Of a DNA stretch of 64,000 bases, positions 16,727 through 24,354 are shown piece by piece. The DNA comes from Ruminococcus flavefaciens (GTDB lineage Bacteria; Bacillota; Clostridia; Oscillospirales; Ruminococcaceae). Position numbers and translations under genes: made by a program. The first letter of the stretch is position 1. Each line of letters opens with the position of its first letter. The notes under the pieces were generated by a model. The model had not been told where the DNA came from. It did no database searches and worked only from the letters and a program-made list of their open reading frames with translations. The stretch is taken from assembly GCF_900108555.1 (NCBI RefSeq), contig NZ_FNWV01000002.1, forward strand, positions 65,359 to 129,358, written 5' to 3'.

Positions 16727-16957
16727 ATGATAGATAAATTTACTTTTCAGCTTATTCTTTGCGGTATCGGCGACATACTGATATGGTTTGGGATATATTT
16801 CCTTTGTGCGAAAGCGCATATCCGAAGAGCAGAGGAAAACAATGAAGAACCCGATCTGAAAAGATTAAGGATATGTTTTATCGTTTCATGGCTGATAATT
16901 CATTCTTTTTTTGTGTGGCTCGGTATTGAGGTGACTAAATGGGGCGGACCGGATTAA
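16727..16957 (+). CDS. Small two-helix membrane protein
   Basis: The 76-residue protein has two hydrophobic stretches (about residues 5-28 and 47-68) separated by a charged loop (RRAEENNEEPDLKRLR). SD agaggtg is well placed ahead of ATG 16727. I do not recognise the family. It is 22 bases ahead of the YbaK-like gene and probably co-transcribed. A truncated hairpin element (ggcggat-agt-atccgcc) at 16692-16708 lies just upstream. Confidence 0.65.
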   Translation: MIDKFTFQLILCGIGDILIWFGIYFLCAKAHIRRAEENNEEPDLKRLRICFIVSWLIIHSFFVWLGIEVTKWGGPD

Positions 16958-16979
16958 TAAAGTTTCAGGAGTGAAGATA

Positions 16980-17456
16980 ATGGGAAAAGAACTAAAAACC
17001 AACGCAATGCGTTTTCTTGACAAGAGCAAGATAGATTATACCGTGCAGACCTATGAATGTGAGGAATTCATTGACGGTATACATACTGCCGAAAAGCTCG
17101 GACAGCCTCTTGAAGAGACCTTCAAGACACTTGTGGCTCAGGGAAAGAGCGGAAACTATTTCTGCTTCCTTATACCCGTAGCACTGGAGCTGGATATGAA
17201 AAAGGCTGCAAAGAGCGTGGGAGAGAAGTCCGTGGAGCTTATCCACGTAAAGGACATAACCAAAATAACGGGATATGTCCGCGGCGGCTGCACTCCTATC
17301 GGCATGAAAAAGCAGTTTATGACAGTGATACATAACAGTGCGGAAAATCTGCCGCTGTTTTACATAAGCGGCGGCCGCATAGGCACTCAGATACACCTTT
17401 CGCCGCAGGAGCTTGTAAAGGCTATACGCGGTAAATTTGAAGATATTATTCTTTGA
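16980..17456 (+). CDS. Cys-tRNA(Pro)/(Cys) deacylase, YbaK/EbsC family
   Basis: The 158-residue protein edits mischarged tRNA: family members hydrolyse Cys-tRNA made by prolyl-tRNA synthetase. Typical parts are TNAMRFLDKSKIDYTVQTYE at the start, TFKTLVAQG, the conserved Lys-rich VALELDMKKAAKSVGEKSVE and GYVRGGCTPIGMKKQ, and SGGRIGTQIHLSP near the end. ATG 16980 is chosen because caggag lies 8 bases ahead; GTG 16971 overlaps that SD. Confidence 0.9.
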   Translation: MGKELKTNAMRFLDKSKIDYTVQTYECEEFIDGIHTAEKLGQPLEETFKTLVAQGKSGNYFCFLIPVALELDMKKAAKSVGEKSVELIHVKDITKITGYVRGGCTPIGMKKQFMTVIHNSAENLPLFYISGGRIGTQIHLSPQELVKAIRGKFEDIIL

Positions 17457-17489
17457 TATTTCTGATATAGTTATGGAAGGAGGCGGCAT

Positions 17490-19274
17490 ATGAACAGTGA
17501 GCTTATCGGTGAGGAGCTTTACAGCGTGGGCAGAGTTGTTGTGGATAAAAGCCTGCACACTCAGAGCGGCGATGAAGCTTTTTTCACTTTTTTCGGAAAT
17601 GACGTTACCTATTCCATAAGGCGTACCATTGACGATGACGACTTTCCGAGACTTATGGAGTGTATAGAAAAGGTGTCTGTGGGCGAAGTCCGCAGGACTG
17701 TCATACGCATGAAAGGAATAAACGGAGAATACCGCTGGATACTGGCGGCTGTAAGGCTTTTCGGAGCAGGTGAAGCAGAGCCTCTTTACTCCATAACGTT
17801 CAGTGATGTGCTTTCTCTTGAGTCACTGGCATACAGCCGCGAGAGCAAGTCCGCGGAATATCGGAATGTACTTAGCCTTATCTCAGACCTTGCCTTTGAA
17901 TACAGCTTCGAGACAAAGCGAATACGCATATATATGTTCGAGTGCTTCCGTGAGATAGTCCTCCTTGACGAGGAGCTTGAAAAATGGCGCAGTGACGCCA
18001 TAGAAGCAGGCTATATCCTGACAAGATACATCGAGACATTCAATGCTCTTTGCAGGGATATCAGGAACGGAGTCTACCGCTTCGACCATGAGCTGGAAAC
18101 CTCGATGTTCACTGAGGGAAAGACTCGTGAGACCTGCCTTTTCAGAGGCATAACCCGTTACGATATGCCTGATGCGAAAAAGGTCAGCGGTATAATCTCT
18201 GTTGTGAATTCGCGCAGCAAGACCAAGGACATAAACCTTGCGCTTGAAGCGAATAAAGACTCGCTTTCCTCACTGCTCAACAAACGTGCGGTCACTTCCT
18301 TTGCTCAGGAGATACTTGCGGAAAAGCCTTCGTATACCGTTGATCTTGTGATACTTGATATCGACAATTTCACGGACATCAATAACGGCTACGGACATCT
18401 TTTCGGAGATGAAGTCATATACAAGGTAGCTTCCATAATAAGGTCTGCCATAGGTTCACGGGGTATAGCAGGAAGAATAAGCGGAAGCGGCTTCCTTATC
18501 GTGCTTGAAAATACCCGTGACGAGGAGGACCTGCGAGGGATACTCCGCGCAATAAGGACTAATACCGAGTTTGCTTTTGCGGACAGGTCGGAAAAGATAC
18601 ACCTTACCTGCTCAATGGGTGTGGCTGCATATCCCGTGGACAGCGAAAGCTATGACGAGCTTTTCATGCAGGCGGATAAAGCTTTGTATATCGCCAAGGA
18701 AAAGGGACAGAACCGCTATGTCATCTATGATATCAATAAGCATGGTCCTGTGGAAAAGGATATGGAGAACAAGATAGCTTTCCTCAGCGGTAAGGGCGAA
18801 GCTTCCGAAAAGCTTGGCTTTGTAAGCGGACTTGCGGAAAATCTCGTGCTGGGCAGGATACCTGATATATCGGTGCTTCTGGAGCAGGTGCGCTCGCAGT
18901 TCGGCATAGATGATATATGCGTATTCTCGGGCAGCGATATGGGACTTATGCTCAGCTGCGGAAATGCCCCATCGAAAAATGCATCATATCTCCTTGAAAA
19001 CAATTATACCGACCGCTTCTCGGGTGACGGCATATTCGTCATCGACAATGTGAACGAGCTTGAAGGACGCGATGACAACGCTTTTGCGAAGCTTACCGAG
19101 CAGAATATCGGCGGTGCAGTTCAGTACCTTATGACAGAGGAAAGCATGATAAAGGGCATGATATCTTTCTGCTATATTGGACGCTTCAAAAAATGGTCGG
19201 TGGCGGATATAAATTATTTTGCAGTCATAGGCAGAACTATATCCGCTCTTCTCAAAAAACAGGCGTATATCTGA
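17490..19274 (+). CDS. PAS/GGDEF/GAF-like protein with degenerate GGDEF site
   Basis: The 594-residue protein has an N-terminal PAS-like sensor (about residues 1-115), a helical and beta middle, a GGDEF domain (about 265-415) and a C-terminal GAF-like domain (about 450-590). The GGDEF fold is sound: DIDNFTDINNGYGHLFGDEV and the late SMGVAAYP and ADKALYIAKEKGQNRY blocks are intact. The active-site loop, however, is RISGSGF (residues 329-335) where active enzymes have RxGGDEF. The metal and GTP-binding Gly-Asp-Glu are lost, so it should not make cyclic di-GMP and may instead bind a nucleotide or act as a scaffold. No transmembrane helix. SD aaggaggc is strong. Confidence 0.88.
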   Translation: MNSELIGEELYSVGRVVVDKSLHTQSGDEAFFTFFGNDVTYSIRRTIDDDDFPRLMECIEKVSVGEVRRTVIRMKGINGEYRWILAAVRLFGAGEAEPLYSITFSDVLSLESLAYSRESKSAEYRNVLSLISDLAFEYSFETKRIRIYMFECFREIVLLDEELEKWRSDAIEAGYILTRYIETFNALCRDIRNGVYRFDHELETSMFTEGKTRETCLFRGITRYDMPDAKKVSGIISVVNSRSKTKDINLALEANKDSLSSLLNKRAVTSFAQEILAEKPSYTVDLVILDIDNFTDINNGYGHLFGDEVIYKVASIIRSAIGSRGIAGRISGSGFLIVLENTRDEEDLRGILRAIRTNTEFAFADRSEKIHLTCSMGVAAYPVDSESYDELFMQADKALYIAKEKGQNRYVIYDINKHGPVEKDMENKIAFLSGKGEASEKLGFVSGLAENLVLGRIPDISVLLEQVRSQFGIDDICVFSGSDMGLMLSCGNAPSKNASYLLENNYTDRFSGDGIFVIDNVNELEGRDDNAFAKLTEQNIGGAVQYLMTEESMIKGMISFCYIGRFKKWSVADINYFAVIGRTISALLKKQAYI

Positions 19275-19406
19275 GTTGTATTGGATATTACTTACTAAAA
19301 ACGTACAACTCAATTGTGCAAGCATACAAAGTTTTGCCGAAAGTGCAACGAAATGGCTTCCTGAACGTACTTATATAGTAGAAATACTTTTTATAGGGGT
19401 GATACC

Positions 19407-19934
19407 ATGGAACGTACATTAACTGCATTTTCGGCAATTATTCTTCTCATAGGCTGCTGCACAGGCTGCGGCAGGAACGTAAAGACTTCAAAAATAAAGA
19501 TCCCCGATATAGCTTTTTTGTATTACAAAAGCTCCGAGGCGGGGCTGTCAGGCAAATTCTGTGTCAAAAACGGCAATTGCTACAGTGTATTGTCCAATGA
19601 GGTCAATTATTTGAAACCTGATGAGCTTATGGAACAATTTTCAGAGGGAAGTCTGGAAAAGGATATAAAGCTGTTAAAGACCTTTGATAAGGACGAGCTT
19701 GAAAAGATGTACATCAAGTTTGCAGAGGCTTTGGATAAGGACGATATCGGACTTGTCCTTCCTGAGGCAATGCCTGCTGTGGAAGCTCCGACAATGGCGT
19801 GGTATGGGGTGTATTACGATGAGAATGGCTGTGCTGAAAAAATATGCATACACGAAAATAAGTGTATGACAGGCATAAATTCGGGAAATAATGACATAAA
19901 CGACGTTTACAGGTGGCTTTCTGATAAACTGTAA
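19407..19934 (+). CDS. Lipoprotein of unknown function
   Basis: The 175-residue protein starts with a short lipoprotein signal peptide, hydrophobic with two candidate lipid cysteines (LIGC and CTGC). The rest is soluble and I do not recognise a family. SD taggggtg precedes the ATG. The CIRCE operator of hsp20 starts 9 bases past its stop, so the hsp20 promoter may lie inside the end of this gene. Confidence 0.65.
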   Translation: MERTLTAFSAIILLIGCCTGCGRNVKTSKIKIPDIAFLYYKSSEAGLSGKFCVKNGNCYSVLSNEVNYLKPDELMEQFSEGSLEKDIKLLKTFDKDELEKMYIKFAEALDKDDIGLVLPEAMPAVEAPTMAWYGVYYDENGCAEKICIHENKCMTGINSGNNDINDVYRWLSDKL

Positions 19935-19942
19935 AGAAGAAA

Positions 19943-19969
19943 TTAGCACTCTCATACAGAGAGTGCTAA
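19943..19969 (+). promoter_or_regulatory. CIRCE operator (HrcA binding site) upstream of hsp20
   Basis: TTAGCACTC-N9-GAGTGCTAA is an exact match to the heat-shock CIRCE element, including the 9-base spacing. HrcA binds it and represses chaperone genes; the gene downstream is hsp20. The inverted repeat may also end transcription of the lipoprotein gene, though T residues after it are few. Confidence 0.92.
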
Positions 19970-20146
19970 TTTTCATTATACTTTCACAAAGCTGTGATAT
20001 TTCTTTCAAAAAACGGCAGTATCATATAGACAATGAAACGAAAGGAAGCGATACCAATGGAAAGTGCATATAATGAGGTAAACTGCATAGGATAAATATG
20101 AGGCTTGTCAGACGGACAGGCAAATAAATATTTGGAGGTATGGATC

Positions 20147-20572
20147 ATGTATGGACTTACACCTTTCGGCGGCACAGGCTTTGGTCTGTGGGACGCATTC
20201 AATGACTTTGACAAAGACTTCTTCGGCAGCAAAATGCCGCTGAACAACTGTCGTACCGATATCCGTGATGACGGAGACAAGTACGTTATGGAGTCGGAGC
20301 TCCCGGGCTTCGACAAGGAAGATATCAAGCTCGATATCAACGGCTCGCAGCTTACTATAGCAGCTGAGCATACTGAAAAAAATGATGAAAAGGACGACAA
20401 GGGCAATTATATCCGCCGCGAGCGCACATTCGGCTCGTACAAGAGAAGCTTCAACATCGGAGATGTAAATACTGACGCTGTAAGCGCAGAGTACAAGAAT
20501 GGCATACTCACCATTGAGCTCCCGAAGAAAGCTCCCGAAGCTCCTGTCACAAAGAGACTCGAGATCAAGTAA
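20147..20572 (+). CDS. hsp20: Small heat-shock protein, Hsp20/alpha-crystallin family
   Basis: The 141-residue protein is an ATP-independent holdase. The alpha-crystallin domain (about residues 38-130) has YVMESELPGFDKEDIKLDI, the RRERTFGSYKRSF block, and AEYKNGILTIELPKK, whose GILTIELP matches the conserved GxLxxxxP. ATG 20147 is chosen since ggagg lies 9 bases ahead; the frame is open further upstream without an SD. The C-terminal RLEIK resembles the IxI-type tail. Regulation by HrcA is expected from the CIRCE 178 bases upstream; the long leader may contain a 12- or 20-codon reading frame (ATGs at 20033 and 20057). Confidence 0.93.
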   Translation: MYGLTPFGGTGFGLWDAFNDFDKDFFGSKMPLNNCRTDIRDDGDKYVMESELPGFDKEDIKLDINGSQLTIAAEHTEKNDEKDDKGNYIRRERTFGSYKRSFNIGDVNTDAVSAEYKNGILTIELPKKAPEAPVTKRLEIK

Positions 20573-20603
20573 GGGAAACCTGCCATAATATAACACACAC
20601 TTT

Positions 20604-20642
20604 GAGCCATGAAGGACCATAACCCTTCATGGCTCTTTTTTT
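20604..20642 (+). terminator. Intrinsic terminator of hsp20
   Basis: A 12-bp stem (gagccatgaagg and its complement) is followed by a run of eight T residues. Confidence 0.92.
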
Positions 20643-20643
20643 G

Positions 20644-20830
20644 TTAGTGATCAGTAATTAGTGCTTAGTGATCAGTAGGGGAGCCCGCCCTCGGGCTCCC
20701 GACTGTGATGATGCGCATATTTGGGGAGGGCTGCTCACTAAACGCCGTGCTCTGCACGGCGTTTATGCATGATTAACATTCGGGAGAGCTCAATTCCGTC
20801 GGAATGTACAAATCGAATGGTTTGTACAAA
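20644..20830. repeat. Composite repeat: tandem 7-8-mers and several hairpins
   Basis: The region from hsp20 to the HAD gene holds no gene. It has degenerate tandem words (ttagtgatcagtaattag, 20644-20678), then 'gtagggg' with hairpin GGGAGCCCG-ccct-CGGGCTCCC, then AAACGCCGTGC-tct-GCACGGCGTTT (about 20734-20758), ATTCC-gtc-GGAAT, and a dyad TGTACAAA-N8-TTTGTACA (about 20804-20827) just ahead of the HAD promoter. Confidence 0.75.
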
Positions 20831-20837
20831 TAAAATC

Positions 20838-20866
20838 TTCACTTTTAAGTTGAAATATGTTATAAT
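20838..20866 (+). promoter_or_regulatory. Promoter of the HAD phosphatase gene
   Basis: TTCACT (20838-20843), 17 bp, TATAAT (20861-20866). The -35 is weak. The TTTGTACA dyad sits just upstream and could be a regulator site. Confidence 0.55.
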
Positions 20867-20903
20867 ACATTTATGAGTATCTATCGGAGGTGAACAGCAA
20901 AAA

Positions 20904-21725
20904 TTGAAAAGGCTCTACATCACAGACCTTGACGGTACGCTGCTTGATCCCAATGGAAAAATTACCGAAAAAACAGCAGATATACTGAACAGGCTCACGG
21001 CTGAGGGTATGCATCTCACCTTTGCCACAGCAAGGTCGGTATATTCCGCAAAGCCCATAACATCGGCTGTAAATATCAATGTTCCGTGTATACTCATGAA
21101 CGGTGTCAGCATATACGACCTGAAAGGCGACTGCTATATCAAAAACGAGTACATACCCGTAAGTACTTCGGCACAGATAACGGAAGCCTTTAAAAAAGCA
21201 GGGGCGGAATGTTTCATGTACCGCTTCAATAACGGGGTGCTGACCTGTTATTATACCGAGATAACCAGCCGCGTGATGAAGGCTTTTGCAGAGGTGAGGA
21301 AAAACAACTACAACAAGCCCTATGTGCAGTGCAGCTCGCTGCTTGAAGCTGCCGATGATATGACGATATATTATACGGCACTGACCGACTATGAGAAGCT
21401 AATTCCCGTAAAGGAAGCTATCGACAGCATGGAAGATGCAGACTGCGCATTTTATAAGGACACCTACACGGGGAAGTGGTTTTTAGAAGCGTTTTCTGCA
21501 AAAGCATCAAAGTCTAACGGTATACGCTTCCTGCGTGAGAGGTACGGCTTTGATGAAGTAGTGGCGTTCGGTGACAATCTCAATGACCTGCCAATGTTCG
21601 AGCAGGCTGATATAAAAATTGCAGTAGGCAATGCAAGAGAAGAGGTAAAGGCTGCCGCAGACCATATCATCGGTACTAACGATGAGGACGGCGTTGCACG
21701 GTGGCTGCGTGATGAATTAAGTTGA
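20904..21725 (+). CDS. HAD-superfamily phosphatase, Cof type
   Basis: The 273-residue protein has HAD motif I DLDGTLL at residues 7-13, motif II with ATARS, a large C2-type cap, motif III Lys and motif IV GDNLNDLPMF. Cof-type proteins dephosphorylate sugar phosphates or flavin precursors; the substrate is not predictable. The start is taken as TTG 20904 (LKRLYITDLDG), since motif I must lie a few residues from the N-terminus; SD cggagg is 13 bases upstream. Confidence 0.88.
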   Translation: MKRLYITDLDGTLLDPNGKITEKTADILNRLTAEGMHLTFATARSVYSAKPITSAVNINVPCILMNGVSIYDLKGDCYIKNEYIPVSTSAQITEAFKKAGAECFMYRFNNGVLTCYYTEITSRVMKAFAEVRKNNYNKPYVQCSSLLEAADDMTIYYTALTDYEKLIPVKEAIDSMEDADCAFYKDTYTGKWFLEAFSAKASKSNGIRFLRERYGFDEVVAFGDNLNDLPMFEQADIKIAVGNAREEVKAAADHIIGTNDEDGVARWLRDELS

Positions 21726-21840
21726 GAGTTGAAAGTTGAGAATTGAGAGTTAATGTGTTCGCTGCGCTCACATTATTTGAATAATGCCGCCGCAGGCGGC
21801 ACCATAACTGTCAACTCTAAACTCTCCACTCTCAACTGAC
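21720..21840. repeat. MITE-like element with terminal inverted repeats
   Basis: Tandem words gttgagagttgaaagttgag (from 21722) at one end and their inverted form (ctctccactctcaactgac, to 21840) at the other enclose two hairpins: attatt-tg-aataat and GCCGCC-gca-GGCGGC. It fills the gap between the HAD gene and iorA. Confidence 0.75.
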
Positions 21841-21881
21841 ATAGATATGATAATCTTTAACATGAAAGGAAAATACATAAA

Positions 21882-23612
21882 ATGAAGAAATTAATGCTTG
21901 GAAACGAAGCTTTTGCAAGAGGCTTATATGAGGCAGGATGTCGCGTCGTATCAAGCTATCCGGGTACTCCTTCAACTGAGATAACCGAAGAAGTAGCTAA
22001 GTACGACGAAGTTTACGCAGAATGGGCACCTAATGAAAAGGTCGCTATGGAAACAGCTCTCGGAGCTTCTATAGCAGGTGCAAGAAGCTTCTGCGGAATG
22101 AAGCACGTTGGCCTCAACGTTGCCGCTGACCCGCTCTATACAGCAGGTTATACAGGCGTTAACGCAGGTATGGTCATCGCAGTAGCTGACGATCAGGGTA
22201 TGCATTCATCACAGAATGAGCAGGACAGCCGCCACCACGCTATCGCTTCAAAGGTCCCGATGCTCGAGCCCTCAGACTCTACAGAATGTAAGGAGTTCGT
22301 CAAGCTTGCTTTTGAGCTTTCAGAGCAGTTTGACGCACCGTTTATAGTAAGAATGTCCACAAGAGTTGCTCACTCACAGAGCATCGTTGAAATGGAGGAG
22401 CGCAACGACCTTCCTCTCAAGGACTATGAAAAGACACCGAGCAAGTTCGTTATGATGCCTGCTTACGCAAAGGGCAGACACGTATTCGTTGAGGAGAGAA
22501 CAAAGAAGCTCATCGAGTATTCCGAGACAACTCCTCTCAACAGAGTCGAGATATCAGACAAGGCTGAATTCGGCGTTATCACAAACGGCGCAGCTTATCA
22601 GTATGTCAAGGAAGCTCTCGGCGACAAGGCTTCCGTACTCAAACTCGGTATGGTAAATCCTCTCCCTGTAAAGCTCATTCAGGACTTCGCTAAGAAGTAC
22701 GAGCAGGTATACGTTATCGAAGAGCTTGACGGCATTATCGAAGAGCACTGCCGCAACATCGGCGTGAACAACGTAAAGGGCAAGGAGATATTCGGCTATA
22801 TCGGCGAGCTTCCTCAGTCTGTTATCGCAGAGAAGCTTCTCGGCGAGAAGAAGGATTACGCTGAGCTTGACGAGAATATCCCTGTACGTCCTCCTGTAAT
22901 GTGCGCAGGATGTCCTCACAGAGGTCTGTTCTACTGCTTAAAGAAGCTTGGCGTTACAGTATCGGGCGATATCGGCTGCTACACTCTCGGAGCTGCTGCA
23001 CCACTCAACGCTATTGATACAACTATCTGTATGGGTGCTTCTATTTCGGGACTCCACGGCTTCAACAAGGCAAGAGGAACTGAGTCCGAGCACAAGACAG
23101 TTGCAGTTATCGGTGATTCCACATTCATGCACAGCGGTATGACAGGTCTTGTAAATATCGCTTACAATAATTCAAATTCTACAGTTATCATTCTTGATAA
23201 CTCTATCACAGGTATGACAGGTCATCAGCAGAACCCGACCACAGGCAAGAACCTCAAGGGCGATCCTGCTGCGGCTGTAAATCTTGAAGAGCTTTGCAAG
23301 GCTATCGGTATCAAGCGTGTCCGCGTTACTGATCCGTATAAGCTTGCCGAGACAGAGGCTGCTATCAAGGAAGAGCTTGCTGCTGACGAGGCTTCAGTTA
23401 TTATTTCCCGCCGTCCATGCGCACTTCTCAAGTACGTTAAGCACAATCCGCCTGTAAAGGTGAACCATGACAAGTGCGTAGGCTGCAAGCAGTGTATGAA
23501 GCTGGGATGTCCTGCTATCTCAATGCGTGATGGCAAGGCTGTAGTTGACCATACTCTCTGCGTAGGCTGCGGCATCTGTCAGGAACAGTGCAAGATCGGA
23601 GCTATTGAATAA
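21882..23612 (+). CDS. iorA: Indolepyruvate:ferredoxin oxidoreductase, alpha subunit
   Basis: IorA binds thiamine pyrophosphate and Fe-S clusters and, with IorB, interconverts aryl-pyruvates and aryl-acetyl-CoA using ferredoxin. The 576-residue protein opens with LMLGNEAFARGLYEAG and SSYPGTPSTE, has the pyrophosphate-binding GDSTFMHSGMTGL and DNSITGMTGHQ blocks, and ends with two 4Fe-4S motifs, CVGCKQCMKLGCP and CVGCGICQEQC. Length fits the family. With paaK downstream, the likely use is reductive synthesis of aromatic amino acids from aryl acetates, as long known for rumen bacteria including Ruminococcus. IorB is not adjacent but 1.7 kb downstream. Confidence 0.94.
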   Translation: MKKLMLGNEAFARGLYEAGCRVVSSYPGTPSTEITEEVAKYDEVYAEWAPNEKVAMETALGASIAGARSFCGMKHVGLNVAADPLYTAGYTGVNAGMVIAVADDQGMHSSQNEQDSRHHAIASKVPMLEPSDSTECKEFVKLAFELSEQFDAPFIVRMSTRVAHSQSIVEMEERNDLPLKDYEKTPSKFVMMPAYAKGRHVFVEERTKKLIEYSETTPLNRVEISDKAEFGVITNGAAYQYVKEALGDKASVLKLGMVNPLPVKLIQDFAKKYEQVYVIEELDGIIEEHCRNIGVNNVKGKEIFGYIGELPQSVIAEKLLGEKKDYAELDENIPVRPPVMCAGCPHRGLFYCLKKLGVTVSGDIGCYTLGAAAPLNAIDTTICMGASISGLHGFNKARGTESEHKTVAVIGDSTFMHSGMTGLVNIAYNNSNSTVIILDNSITGMTGHQQNPTTGKNLKGDPAAAVNLEELCKAIGIKRVRVTDPYKLAETEAAIKEELAADEASVIISRRPCALLKYVKHNPPVKVNHDKCVGCKQCMKLGCPAISMRDGKAVVDHTLCVGCGICQEQCKIGAIE

Positions 23613-23672
23613 TTAGAACTAAGAACTAAGAACTTAGAACTAAGATCTAAGAACTGAGTAGGGAATGACGTT
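23613..23672. repeat. Short tandem repeat tract with hairpin
   Basis: Six degenerate copies of (a)gaactaa follow the iorA stop, then 'gtagggaatgacgttcct', a small hairpin of the same family as elsewhere. Similar tracts follow iorB. Confidence 0.75.
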
Positions 23673-23726
23673 CCTGAGATACAAACAACATTACATTTTA
23701 AATGCACTAACTAATGAGGTATTACT

Positions 23727-23954
23727 ATGAAAGTAAGAAAAATAAACTGTCCCTACTGCAATATTATGATGAAGTACATAGGAACAAAACGTATACAGCT
23801 CGGTAAAAGCGGCTTGATATTCGAGCATCTCGACCAATGGGCATCGGGAGCTCTTACAGTAAGCATATACGAGTGTCCCGAGTGTGCAAAGCTTGAGTTT
23901 TTCAGATTTAAGAAAACAAAGAGGAAAAAAGATGATACAGTTACCAATATATGA
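23727..23954 (+). CDS. Small zinc-ribbon-like protein
   Basis: The 75-residue protein has CPYC at residue 8 and CPEC at about 51, a likely four-cysteine zinc site, and a basic tail (KKTKRKKDD). I do not recognise a named family. It sits between iorA and iorB and overlaps the next gene by 23 bases, so the two are translationally linked. Confidence 0.7.
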   Translation: MKVRKINCPYCNIMMKYIGTKRIQLGKSGLIFEHLDQWASGALTVSIYECPECAKLEFFRFKKTKRKKDDTVTNI

Positions 23955-24327
23955 GGAGTTCGCACGTTGGCTGGACGACCTTTTTGAAAATAACGATATG
24001 CCCGAGGAGACTAAGGCTTTCTGCTTTAATCTCTATGAAGAGTCCGATGAGGACCATATTTACGGAGCACAGCTCATAGCCGCAGGGGAGTTTGATCCCG
24101 ATGACAAGGACGGCGAATGGGCTTGCGAAGAAGTGTGGAGCAGCGGAGAGAATATCTTTACTGTTGATACCTCAGATGAGGACGATACAGGGTGGAATCA
24201 TGCGCTTGAGCTGTTTAAGGAAATGGCTGAAGAATACATGAAAAACGGTAAATACTCAGGAATTATCAAGGGGGCAAAGGGTGCTGCCATCGGTTTTGTT
24301 GACGGCGAACTTGAAATGTTATCCTGA
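23932..24327 (+). CDS. Acidic protein of unknown function
   Basis: The 131-residue protein is strongly acidic (DDDKDGEWACEEVW region) and probably mixed alpha/beta. ATG 23932 is chosen for the agaggaaaaaag SD region; an earlier in-frame ATG at 23884 lies inside the preceding gene without an SD. No signal peptide or membrane segment. No family recognised. It overlaps the zinc-ribbon gene. Confidence 0.65.
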   Translation: MIQLPIYEEFARWLDDLFENNDMPEETKAFCFNLYEESDEDHIYGAQLIAAGEFDPDDKDGEWACEEVWSSGENIFTVDTSDEDDTGWNHALELFKEMAEEYMKNGKYSGIIKGAKGAAIGFVDGELEMLS

Positions 24328-24354
24328 GTGATGATGATTGGGAGGATATGAAAA

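Noticed and set aside
19941-19975. Reading the inverted repeat after the 19407 lipoprotein gene as an ordinary terminator
   Set aside because: The 9-9-9 CIRCE match is exact and hsp20 follows. A secondary terminator role remains possible.
20033-20095. A 20-codon frame in the hsp20 leader as a gene
   Set aside because: The ribosome site is weak for both possible ATGs and there is no recognisable product. It is mentioned only as a possible leader peptide.
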